Assembly: GCF_024296925.1 (NCBI RefSeq)
Contig: NZ_CP101125.1
Span: 3,164,501-3,228,500 of the forward strand
Source: Pseudomonas nunensis
GTDB lineage: Bacteria > Pseudomonadota > Gammaproteobacteria > Pseudomonadales > Pseudomonadaceae
DNA length: 64,000 bases
Reading direction: 5' to 3'
The notes under the pieces are model-generated. The model was not told where the DNA came from. It saw only the letters and a program-made list of their open reading frames with translations, and made no database searches. How positions within the stretch are numbered: position 1 is the first letter of the stretch; each line of letters starts with the position of its first letter. Made by a program: the position numbers and the translations under genes. Shown here piece after piece: positions 10,174 to 17,256 of this stretch.

Positions 10174-10266
10174 TGTGGCGAGGGAGCTTGCTCCCGTTGG
10201 GCTGCGAAGCAGTCCCATCTTTTGGGGCCGCTTCGCAGCCCAGCGGGAGCAAGCTCCCTCGCCACA
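10174..10266. repeat. REP-type palindromic repeat, family B
   Basis: Near-perfect palindromic pair: TGTGGCGAGGGAGCTTG and its complement CAAGCTCCCTCGCCACA flank an inner GCTGCGAAGC / GCTTCGCAGC pair. It lies between the convergent GST gene and the small leftward genes. Confidence 0.85.
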
Positions 10267-10278
10267 GTGACCGAGTTT

Positions 10279-10536
10279 TTACGCCAACACCGAGCACATC
10301 CCCAGTGCCGAGCAATCCACCTGGAACGGTCCGAGGAACCCGGCCCGGACCTTCGATGGCGGATTACCCGCCAACAGCCCTAACGCCTTGGCCGTTTGAA
10401 TATTATGGGCGATGTTGTGGTTGCATTCGATGGCGCGGGCCACCGAGCCCGCCGAGCCCTGCCCGATCCCCAACAGTGAAGCGCCATTAGTCATGAACGC
10501 CAAAAAGGCAATGACCCAGAGTCTGTGTCCTTTCAT
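10279..10536 (-). CDS. small exported hypothetical protein
   Basis: An 85-residue protein with a hydrophobic N-terminus (MKGHRLWVIAFLAFM) that looks like a signal peptide or membrane anchor. It also has two cysteines near the C-terminus (DCSALGMC) and one in the middle. Its ATG overlaps the stop of the upstream gene at 10533-10745 as ATGA. I recognise no domain. The pair looks like a two-gene operon encoding envelope proteins; function is unknown. Confidence 0.6.
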   Translation of the reverse strand: MKGHRLWVIAFLAFMTNGASLLGIGQGSAGSVARAIECNHNIAHNIQTAKALGLLAGNPPSKVRAGFLGPFQVDCSALGMCSVLA

Positions 10537-10745
10537 GCTCCGACCGCTCCCAACAAATCCTCGTGATCAGCCACGACGCTTTGCGCGCGGTGTTCGAACT
10601 GGATAGCGGGATAAGCGACCTGAATCGGCGCTTGAATGTCGTGTTGCGATTGAGCCGAAAGGCTCACCACTAGCACCATGGCCACGTAGATTCCGATGGC
10701 CAGGTAGGCGCCGTGTTTGGCAGAAGTGAGGATTGCGCTGGCCAT
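10533..10745 (-). CDS. small single-pass membrane protein, hypothetical
   Basis: A 70-residue protein starting MASAILTSAKHG. An ACGGAG ribosome site sits seven nt before this ATG, so I prefer it over the in-frame ATG at 10763. One hydrophobic helix (about residues 13-32, GAYLAIGIYVAMVLVVSL) is followed by a hydrophilic tail rich in Q, H and D. It is coupled by ATGA to the next leftward small gene. No family is recognised. Confidence 0.6.
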   Translation of the reverse strand: MASAILTSAKHGAYLAIGIYVAMVLVVSLSAQSQHDIQAPIQVAYPAIQFEHRAQSVVADHEDLLGAVGA

Positions 10746-10908
10746 GGTGTTCTCCGTGGGCATGTTTCAGTGCCGACAGGATCTATCAAAAAAACCGAAG
10801 CAACCACTCAGCGTTTTCCATAGTGACCATCAACTTGGTTGATCATTAAACCAGTCTATGCCGACGCTTGATAAAACCTATGAACCCGAGAAACACACAC
10901 GCAAAGGG

Positions 10909-10968
10909 GCTGCCGAAGGCTGAGATCTTTTGCTCTTAATAAGTCAAAAGATCGCAGCCTTCGGCAGC
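10909..10968. repeat. palindromic intergenic element, family C
   Basis: A 24-bp arm beginning GCTGCCGAAGGCTG is repeated inverted with one mismatch around a 12-bp loop. It sits in the 253-nt gap between two leftward small genes. A degenerate half copy occurs near 29304-29327. No clear T-run follows either arm, so it is a repeat element rather than a convincing terminator. Confidence 0.7.
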
Positions 10969-10998
10969 TCCTGCGGGGAGCGACAATGTTCGAAGATT

Positions 10999-11178
10999 TC
11001 AGGCTTGGGTTTTGTGATCCAGCGCGGCGTAGAAGTTGGCGCTTTGTTGCAGGTATTTCTGGGTGTAGCTCTGGGTGTGGGATTTTTTGCTGTTGATTTC
11101 AACGTTGGCGCTGGCTGGCAGGGCAACGGTGGCAGAGATGGCGGATGCGGCGATGATGGAGAAGATATTGAAGTTCAT
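10999..11178 (-). CDS. small secreted protein, hypothetical
   Basis: A 59-residue protein beginning MNFNIFSIIAAS with a typical signal peptide ending ALPASA before NVEIN, leaving a mature peptide of about 35 residues. GAGGAA lies eight nt before the ATG; longer in-frame starts up to 11274 lack this. The mature part is polar and aromatic (KSHTQSYTQKYLQQ). No domain is recognised. It stands alone, downstream of the lactonase-like gene and on the same strand. Confidence 0.55.
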   Translation of the reverse strand: MNFNIFSIIAASAISATVALPASANVEINSKKSHTQSYTQKYLQQSANFYAALDHKTQA

Positions 11179-11305
11179 GGCGGTGTTCCTCGGAGTCAGT
11201 TGGCTTGCTTGCCCGGTTGGGCCGTGGAGCAAACTTAACGTCCGAGGTCCGCGCCTTGAAATGCTTTGTAGCATTAGCGGATATCAGTCTCATTAATAGA
11301 AGGTC

Positions 11306-11330
11306 GCAGGCCTTATCAACCGGGGCCTGC
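11306..11330 (-). terminator. possible terminator of the lactonase-like gene
   Basis: A seven-bp GC-rich stem (GCAGGCC / GGCCTGC) lies 16 nt beyond the stop of the leftward gene ending at 11346. The following T-run is weak, so this is tentative. Confidence 0.3.
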
Positions 11331-11345
11331 GGCCTATTGCCGCAC

Positions 11346-12521
11346 CTATTGACGCACTAGAAACTTGAGGTCACTCGGGGCATCCATCGGCAATTTCTGC
11401 ACGGTTTTGCCCAACAGGCCGGTCTTGGCATCGCGCTCGACCACGACAATCTGGTTGCTTTTCTGGTTGGCGATCAGCAGAAACTTGCCACTCGGATCGA
11501 GGCTGAACTCGCGCGGGTGATCACCCTCGACGGAACGTCGCTGGACTTCCTTGAGCTGAGCGGTGGACGGGTCGATGGCGAATACCAGCAGTTGATTGGC
11601 GGTGCCACGATTGCTGACGTAGAGGAACTTGCCGTCAGCCGAAGCGTGAAGCGCTGCGCCGGCCTTGTCGGAAGTGGGTTGTCCCGCCGCCAGATCGACC
11701 ATTTGCGTTTGCTTGAGCGTGCCGTCCTGGTAGTCGAACACCGCGACCTGTGCGCTCATTTCCATGGTCAGCCAGGCGTGTTTGCCGTCGGCGCTGAACA
11801 GCAAATGACGCGGCCCACTGCCGGCGGGCAATTGCACCGAGGCCGGGGTGGCCGGCGTTAATGGCAACAGCGGGTTGGCCTTGGGATTGAAGCGATAGAC
11901 AAAGATCTTGTCTGCACCCAGGTCGTTCGAGAACACGTATTTGCCATCCGGCGAGGAGATCGTCGAATGCACGTGCGCCGAGGCTTGACGCTCCGGGTTG
12001 ACCCGGCTCGATGGGTGGCTGCTCATCTGCACCACGGACTTTAACTTGCCGTCCGTGCCCACCGGCAACACCGCGAGGGTGCCACCCGGATCTTCGACCA
12101 CCGAGTAGTTGCTGACGAACAAGTGGCTGCCGTCGCCGCTGAGGCTCGAATGGGTCGGTTCGTTGCCCAGGCTCTGGACCTGACTGAGCAGGCTCAGCTC
12201 ATGGGTCTTGGGATTGATCGCATAGCTGCTGACCTTGCCCACCGGATCGGTTTGGCCCGGACCGTTTTCGTTGACCACGAACAGGTGTTGCTGGTCTTTG
12301 GAGATCGTCAGCCAGGACGGGTTTTCGCTCTTGACCACTTGCAGTGGCTTGGCGGCGATCTGCCCGGTAGCGCTGTCGAAGTTCAGGCGATAAATGCCCT
12401 GGCTCTGACCTGCGGTGTAGGAGCCGACCAACAATTGATAATCGTCGACGGTCGCCGCCTGAACGCCCATGGCGCCGACACTGCCGGCCATCAACAGTGG
12501 CCAGAAATTACGCATCTTCAT
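11346..12521 (-). CDS. exported lactonase-family beta-propeller (YbhE/Pgl-like)
   Basis: A 391-residue protein with a signal peptide (MKMRNFWPLLMAGSVGAMGVQA) followed by a seven-bladed propeller of the 6-phosphogluconolactonase YbhE type. It shows repeated blade motifs of the DGKYVFSND, DGKFLYVSNRG and SGKFLLIANQ kind and the conserved SAHVHST and GSGPRHL segments. The start ATG at 12521 has GAGGAAG upstream and overlaps the preceding gene by 14 nt. A longer frame to 12770 is a shadow of that gene. Cytoplasmic Pgl enzymes lack a signal peptide, so this copy should act in the periplasm on sugar lactones (inference). It lies beside a sugar-acid catabolic cluster. Confidence 0.75.
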   Translation of the reverse strand: MKMRNFWPLLMAGSVGAMGVQAATVDDYQLLVGSYTAGQSQGIYRLNFDSATGQIAAKPLQVVKSENPSWLTISKDQQHLFVVNENGPGQTDPVGKVSSYAINPKTHELSLLSQVQSLGNEPTHSSLSGDGSHLFVSNYSVVEDPGGTLAVLPVGTDGKLKSVVQMSSHPSSRVNPERQASAHVHSTISSPDGKYVFSNDLGADKIFVYRFNPKANPLLPLTPATPASVQLPAGSGPRHLLFSADGKHAWLTMEMSAQVAVFDYQDGTLKQTQMVDLAAGQPTSDKAGAALHASADGKFLYVSNRGTANQLLVFAIDPSTAQLKEVQRRSVEGDHPREFSLDPSGKFLLIANQKSNQIVVVERDAKTGLLGKTVQKLPMDAPSDLKFLVRQ

Positions 12522-12804
12522 GCTCTTCTTCCTCGTCGTCATGCCCGCCAATCGCGGCCATGCACACCAGCCGGTGCTCGCCGGAATCACCGGTAATGAG
12601 CCAGCTCTGCAGGGTTGGATCGAAAGTCGCTGCCTGGATCTGGGCCATGCTGAACGCCCAACGCTTGGCCGCACGGCCGTCCATGCATTCGATGTGCAGG
12701 TTGTCGTCTTCATCGAGAGAGAAATCGAAGGCGTGCAAGCCATCGATTTCCAGCATGTCGCAGTTTTCAAGGGCGTTAAGCAAAGTGTCGGTAACGGCAG
12801 TCAT
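12508..12804 (-). CDS. DUF5629-like small acidic protein
   Basis: A 98-residue soluble protein (MTAVTDTLLNALENCDMLEIDGLHAFDF...) ending in a strongly acidic tail, DDEEEEHEDA. It resembles Pseudomonas DUF5629 proteins; no function is known to me. The ribosome site is weak, and an ATG three codons upstream (12813) is also possible. Its last 14 nt overlap the start of the lactonase-like gene, so the two are probably co-translated. Confidence 0.65.
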   Translation of the reverse strand: MTAVTDTLLNALENCDMLEIDGLHAFDFSLDEDDNLHIECMDGRAAKRWAFSMAQIQAATFDPTLQSWLITGDSGEHRLVCMAAIGGHDDEEEEHEDA

Positions 12805-12900
12805 GGCAATCAATCATTCAATTGGAAAGTCGCAATGATAGCTCATCACTCCCCCTGGACCGGTGCTGAACACAAAACTCACGCACAACACCGAGCCAAT

Positions 12901-12988
12901 GTGGGAGCGGGCTTGCTCGCGAATGCGGTGGGTCAGTCGAAATCAATAGCGCCTGACACTCCGCATTCGCGAGCAAGCCCGCTCCCAC
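12901..12988. repeat. REPIN, family A
   Basis: Outer arms GTGGGAGCGGGCTTGCTCGC and the complement flank a short spacer with an inner GTCAG/CTGAC pair. It lies between divergent DUF5629-like and convergent aldehyde dehydrogenase gene ends. Confidence 0.9.
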
Positions 12989-13006
12989 AGGGGTTGTGTT
13001 TACGCT

Positions 13007-14587
13007 TTAGAGCGCATCACGCGATGGCTTGCCGTCCACCAAACGCTGAATCCGCAGCGGGTTGCCGTTTTTCAGCGGCTCCGGCAGCAGGTTGTCGGGG
13101 TAGTTCTGGAAGCATACCGGGCGCAGGAAGCGGTCGATGGCCAGGGTGCCCACCGACGTGCCGCGCGCATCGGAAGTCGCCGGGTACGGACCGCCATGGA
13201 CCATCGAATCGCAGACTTCCACGCCAGTCGGATAACCATTAAGCAAGATTCGCCCGACCTTCTGTTCCAGCAACGCGGTCAGCTCGCCGAACTGTTCGAA
13301 GTCCGCTGGCTCGCCAATGATCGTCGCCGTCAGTTGCCCGTGCAGGCCATTCAACGCCGCGCTGAGTTGCGCCTGATCCGCCACTTCCACAAACACCGTG
13401 GTCGGGCCAAACACTTCTTCCTGCAACACTTCATCGCCATCGATCAGCAGGCTGACATCAGCCTTGAACAATTGCGGCTGCGCTTGATTACCCTGCTGCG
13501 CGCTGCCCGCCAGATGCTCGATCCCAGAATGCGCCAGCAGCTTCTGCAAGCCTTTGCCATAGCTGCTCAACGTCCCGGCATTGAGCATGGTTTGCGCCGG
13601 CTGATCAGCGATCAACGCCGCAACCTGCTGCACGAACGCGCTGAACTGCGGCGAGCGAATGCCGATTACCAGCCCTGGATTGGTACAGAACTGACCACAG
13701 CCCTGCACCACCGACGCGGTCAGGTCGCGGGCAACGGTTTCCGCCCGAGCTGCCAACGCCTGCGGCAACACGATCACCGGGTTGATGCTCGACATCTCGG
13801 CGAACACCGGAATTGGCTGCGGACGCGCGGCGGCCATGTCACACAAGGCACGACCGCCCTTGAGCGAACCGGTAAAGCCCACGGCCTGGATCGCCGGGTG
13901 CTTGACCAGCGCTTCGCCGACCCCGCCGCCGTAGATCATGTTGAACACACCGGCCGGCATCGCGGTTTTTTCTGCGGCGCGAATGATCGCATCGGCGACG
14001 AGTTCAGCGGTGGCCATGTGGCCGCTGTGCGCCTTGAACACCACCGGGCAACCGGCAGCCAGAGCAGAAGCGGTATCGCCACCAGCCGTGGAAAACGCCA
14101 ACGGAAAGTTGCTCGCGCCAAACACGGCAACCGGGCCGAGGCCGATGCGGTACTGACGCAAATCCGGGCGTGGCAACGGTTGGCGTTCAGGCAAGGCCTG
14201 ATCGATCCGCGCACCGTAGAAATCACCACGACGCAGGACTTTGGCGAACAAACGCATCTGGCCGCTGGTGCGACCGCGTTCGCCCTGGATACGACCGGCG
14301 GGCAACGCCGTTTCGCGGCAGACCACGGCAACGAAATCATCGCCTAGTGCATCCAACTCGTCAGCAATGGTGTCGAGAAACTGCGCACGACGCTCGGCAC
14401 TCAGGCTGCGATAGGCCGGGTAAGCGCTGGCGGCAGCCTTGGCGGCGGCATCGACTTCTTCCGGGGTGGCTTGATAAAAATCGTGGGGCAAGGCCTCGCC
14501 AGTGCTGGCGTCGGCGCTTTGCAGTTTAAGGTTGCCGGCCGCGCTGCGCTGGCCGCCGATGTAGTTGTGACCAAGAATCTGGGTCAT
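13007..14587 (-). CDS. alpha-ketoglutarate semialdehyde dehydrogenase
   Basis: A 526-residue aldehyde dehydrogenase that most likely oxidises 2,5-dioxopentanoate to alpha-ketoglutarate with NAD(P), the last step of non-phosphorylative pentose and sugar-acid degradation. The cofactor region GASNFPLAFS, the general-base motif FAEMSSINPV and the catalytic cysteine in GQFCTNPG (about residue 301) are intact. Length and motifs match the type III KGSADH group (NADP-dependent aldehyde dehydrogenases of sugar-acid operons). It follows the AraD1-family gene after 10 nt and would be the last gene of a leftward operon with the transporter. Assignment as KGSADH rests on family resemblance plus context. 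Confidence 0.85.
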   Translation of the reverse strand: MTQILGHNYIGGQRSAAGNLKLQSADASTGEALPHDFYQATPEEVDAAAKAAASAYPAYRSLSAERRAQFLDTIADELDALGDDFVAVVCRETALPAGRIQGERGRTSGQMRLFAKVLRRGDFYGARIDQALPERQPLPRPDLRQYRIGLGPVAVFGASNFPLAFSTAGGDTASALAAGCPVVFKAHSGHMATAELVADAIIRAAEKTAMPAGVFNMIYGGGVGEALVKHPAIQAVGFTGSLKGGRALCDMAAARPQPIPVFAEMSSINPVIVLPQALAARAETVARDLTASVVQGCGQFCTNPGLVIGIRSPQFSAFVQQVAALIADQPAQTMLNAGTLSSYGKGLQKLLAHSGIEHLAGSAQQGNQAQPQLFKADVSLLIDGDEVLQEEVFGPTTVFVEVADQAQLSAALNGLHGQLTATIIGEPADFEQFGELTALLEQKVGRILLNGYPTGVEVCDSMVHGGPYPATSDARGTSVGTLAIDRFLRPVCFQNYPDNLLPEPLKNGNPLRIQRLVDGKPSRDAL

Positions 14588-14597
14588 GCAAATCTCC

Positions 14598-15590
14598 TTA
14601 AAGGGTGCCGACGGTGCCGGGTTCGAATGCTGCTGCTACCGGCGCAATACCGTTGATCAACGGCGCGCCGAATTCAGCCTGGCTGATTTCGAACACATCA
14701 CCCGGTTGGGTGCGGATGCCATCGGCGAAGGACAGGGTCGCGGTGCCGAAGAAGTGAATGTGCACGTCCCCCGGACGCAGGAACTGGCTGTACTTGAAAT
14801 GGTGATACTCGAGGTTCGCCAGGCTGTGGCACATGTTGGCCTCGCCGCTGAGGAACTCGTTCTGCCAAAGCACCTCGCCGTCACGCAGGATGCGACTGGT
14901 GCCTGCCAAGTGTTGGGGTAGCTCACCGACGCGAAGTTCCGGGCCATAACTGCAACTGCGCAATTTAGAGTGGGCGAGATAGAGGTAATTCTTGCGTTCC
15001 ATTACGTGATCGGAGAACTCGTTGCCCACCGCATAACCGAGGCGATACGGCTTGCCGTCGTGGCCGATGACGTAGAGTCCGCTGAGCTCCGGCTCTTCCC
15101 CGGCGTCTTCGGCAAACGGTGGCAGCGGGAACGGCTGGCCCGGACGCACGACAATACTGCCGTCGCCCTTGTAGAACCATTCCGGTTGCACGCCGGCCTG
15201 GCCCGCCGCCGGTTTGCCGCCCTCCACGCCCCACTTGAAGATGCGCATGGTGTCGGTCATCGCCGCTTCGTCGCCGACTTGCTGGTGCATTTTGTCCCGA
15301 GCCGAAGCGCTGCCCAAGTGAGTCAGGCCGGTGCCACTGACCAGCATGTGCGCCGGATCCGGGTGATCCAGCGGCGGCAGGATGCGCAGGTGAGTCAGCA
15401 ACTCTGCGTAATCGTGGCTGATGCCCAGACCGAGGGTTTTCACTTGTTGCTCAAGATTGACGCCGGCCTCGATGGCCGCCAGGGCCAGATCCCGAACTGT
15501 GCGCGCGTCCTGCACTTCACGCACCAGACCGCCCTCGACCACGCCAACCCGGCGCTCGCCGTTAATCAATTCGAACTGAACTAAACGCAT
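14598..15590 (-). CDS. AraD1/GguC-family FAH-fold protein
   Basis: A 330-residue protein of the fumarylacetoacetate hydrolase superfamily, closest to the AraD1 (GguC) group linked to pentose-acid pathways. By context it should convert 2-keto-3-deoxy-L-arabonate toward alpha-ketoglutarate semialdehyde; this is inference, since the FAH fold covers dehydration, hydrolysis and decarboxylation. The conserved ligand region VSGTGLTHLGSA and the metal-binding stretch GNEFSDHVMER are visible. The start at 15590 has AGGAGA seven nt upstream; a longer frame to 15674 crosses a REPIN. The dehydrogenase gene follows after 10 nt. Confidence 0.8.
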   Translation of the reverse strand: MRLVQFELINGERRVGVVEGGLVREVQDARTVRDLALAAIEAGVNLEQQVKTLGLGISHDYAELLTHLRILPPLDHPDPAHMLVSGTGLTHLGSASARDKMHQQVGDEAAMTDTMRIFKWGVEGGKPAAGQAGVQPEWFYKGDGSIVVRPGQPFPLPPFAEDAGEEPELSGLYVIGHDGKPYRLGYAVGNEFSDHVMERKNYLYLAHSKLRSCSYGPELRVGELPQHLAGTSRILRDGEVLWQNEFLSGEANMCHSLANLEYHHFKYSQFLRPGDVHIHFFGTATLSFADGIRTQPGDVFEISQAEFGAPLINGIAPVAAAFEPGTVGTL

Positions 15591-15630
15591 GATTTTCTCC
15601 TGTAACCATCTTGAAGTCGGCATTGCCCCC

Positions 15631-15720
15631 TGTGGGAGCGGGCTTGCTCGCGAAGAGGCCTTCACATCCAACATCTATGCTGGCTGACACTCCGCCTTCG
15701 CGAGCAAGCCCGCTCCCACA
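15631..15720. repeat. REPIN, family A
   Basis: Perfect outer arms TGTGGGAGCGGGCTTGCTCG and complement. It lies inside the leftward operon, between the transporter gene and the AraD1-family gene, where it would form an mRNA hairpin. Confidence 0.9.
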
Positions 15721-15738
15721 GGGGATTTGTGTGATGTC

Positions 15739-17061
15739 TCAGGTGCGCGTTGCACCTCGAGCGCTGGCGGCAAATTGATCGGCCGGCAATACATGTTTGC
15801 GCTCCAGCAACCGATAAACCACACCGGTCAGCACCAGCCCAAACACCATCACCCCGGACAGGAAGTACAACCCCGACGCCAGGTTGCCGGTGTATTCCTT
15901 CAACGCACCAATCACGAACGGCCCGATATAGCCGCCGAGGTTGCCCACCGAGTTGATCAGGGCAATCCCCGCCGCCGCACTGGCGCCGGCAAAGAAGCGT
16001 CCCGGCAAGGTCCAGAACACCGCCGTGCAGGAAAACAACGCAAACGCCACTAGGCACAACGCCGCCAGTTGCAGCACCGGCAGCGTCAGCCAGGCGCTGA
16101 GGAACAGGCCAATCGCGCCCAGCACATAGAGCACCGCCAAATGGCCGTAGCGATCATTCAAGCGATCAGAACTGCGCGGCACGATCAGCAAACCGATGAT
16201 CCCGAAGATATACGGCACCGAGGACACGAAACCGGTCACCAGGTCGGTGCCGCCGAACTGCTTGATCAAAGTCGGCAGCCACAAGCCCAAACCATAGATG
16301 CTCAACGTTACCGGCAGATAGAACAGCGCCAGCAGCAGGACGCGTTTGTCTTTCAGCGCGTGCAACGGATTGCCGTAACGAGTCTGGCCATATTCTTCGA
16401 GGTCTTTTTTCAGCTCGCCGGTCAGCCAGTCCTTCTCGGCCTGGTCCATCCACTTCACTTGTTTCGGACCGTCGGGCAACCAGCGCAGCACCGGCCAGGT
16501 CAGCAGGATCGCCGGAGTGCCGATGACGATGAACAACCACTGCCAGCCGTGCAGGCCGAGGGTGCCGTCCATGCCGAGCAAACCGCCGGACACCGGGCCG
16601 GTGATCATCATTGCGATCGGTTGCGAAAGTATGAACAGCCCAAGGATCTTGCCGCGATGGCGCACCGGAAACCATTGGGTGATGTAGTACAGAACGCCCG
16701 GGAAGAACCCGGCTTCGGCGGCGCCGAGCAGGAAGCGCATCACATAGAAGCTGTGCGGGCCCTGGACGAAGGCCATGCCGATGGTGATCGCGCCCCAGGT
16801 GATCATGATCCGCGCGAACCAGCGGCGGGCGCCGAAGCGTTCGAGCATCAGGTTGCTGGGGATTTCCAGCAGGAAGTAGCCAATGAAGAACAGCCCGGCA
16901 CCGAGGCCGTAGGCTGCATCACCGATACCGATGTCCGCGCCCATGTGCAGCTTGGCGAAGCCGACCGCGGAGCGATCCACATAGGCGATCAGGTACAGCA
17001 GGATCAGGAAGGGAATCAGTTTCAACGTGATGCGACGAATAAGCCGCAATTCCTGGCTCAT
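15739..17061 (-). CDS. MFS transporter, ACS family (sugar-acid uptake)
   Basis: A 440-residue inner-membrane protein with about 12 hydrophobic helices. It carries the anion:cation symporter signature AYVDRSAVGFAK near residue 30, GYFLLEIPSNLMLERFGARRW near residue 65, and a second-half RSSDRLNDRYGH loop. ACS-family members import organic and sugar acids with protons. A CGGAGA site precedes the ATG. It is the first gene of the leftward unit and is divergent from the IlvD/Edd gene. The likely substrate is L-arabonate or a related pentonate (inference from neighbours). Confidence 0.85.
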   Translation of the reverse strand: MSQELRLIRRITLKLIPFLILLYLIAYVDRSAVGFAKLHMGADIGIGDAAYGLGAGLFFIGYFLLEIPSNLMLERFGARRWFARIMITWGAITIGMAFVQGPHSFYVMRFLLGAAEAGFFPGVLYYITQWFPVRHRGKILGLFILSQPIAMMITGPVSGGLLGMDGTLGLHGWQWLFIVIGTPAILLTWPVLRWLPDGPKQVKWMDQAEKDWLTGELKKDLEEYGQTRYGNPLHALKDKRVLLLALFYLPVTLSIYGLGLWLPTLIKQFGGTDLVTGFVSSVPYIFGIIGLLIVPRSSDRLNDRYGHLAVLYVLGAIGLFLSAWLTLPVLQLAALCLVAFALFSCTAVFWTLPGRFFAGASAAAGIALINSVGNLGGYIGPFVIGALKEYTGNLASGLYFLSGVMVFGLVLTGVVYRLLERKHVLPADQFAASARGATRT

Positions 17062-17149
17062 GAGATCGGTCTCCGATTGTTGTTGTTATAGAACCTCGGG
17101 GGACGCCTCTCGCGGAAAACCGCCAGGGCCAATCCCTCCGTTGAACGCG

Positions 17150-17179
17150 ACTATATAGTAATACTATTTAAGCTAGCAA
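17150..17179 (-). promoter_or_regulatory. sigma70-type promoter of the transporter operon
   Basis: Read leftward, TTGCTA (17179-17174) and TATAGT (17155-17150) are separated by 18 nt, a good sigma70 layout about 90 nt before the transporter ATG. A FadR-type operator palindrome occupies the spacer, which would allow repression by blocking polymerase. Confidence 0.6.
17155..17167. promoter_or_regulatory. FadR/GntR-type operator 1
   Basis: ATAGTAATACTAT is a 13-bp palindrome containing the FadR-family pattern TnGTnnnACnA. It lies between the -35 and -10 elements of the leftward promoter. Probable ligand: the FadR-type regulator encoded at 19182. Confidence 0.65.
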
Positions 17180-17230
17180 CACTTCCAAATCCGCAGAATT
17201 GCGCTTATGTTAAGCGTCAGCTCGAACAAT

Positions 17231-17243
17231 ATAGTCATACAAT
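17231..17243. promoter_or_regulatory. FadR/GntR-type operator 2
   Basis: ATAGTCATACAAT matches operator 1 at 11 of 13 positions and also fits TnGTnnnACnA. It ends 13 nt before the ATG of the IlvD/Edd gene and overlaps a TACAAT -10-like hexamer, so a bound regulator would block that gene's expression. Confidence 0.6.
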
Positions 17244-17256
17244 AAGAGAATCGATC

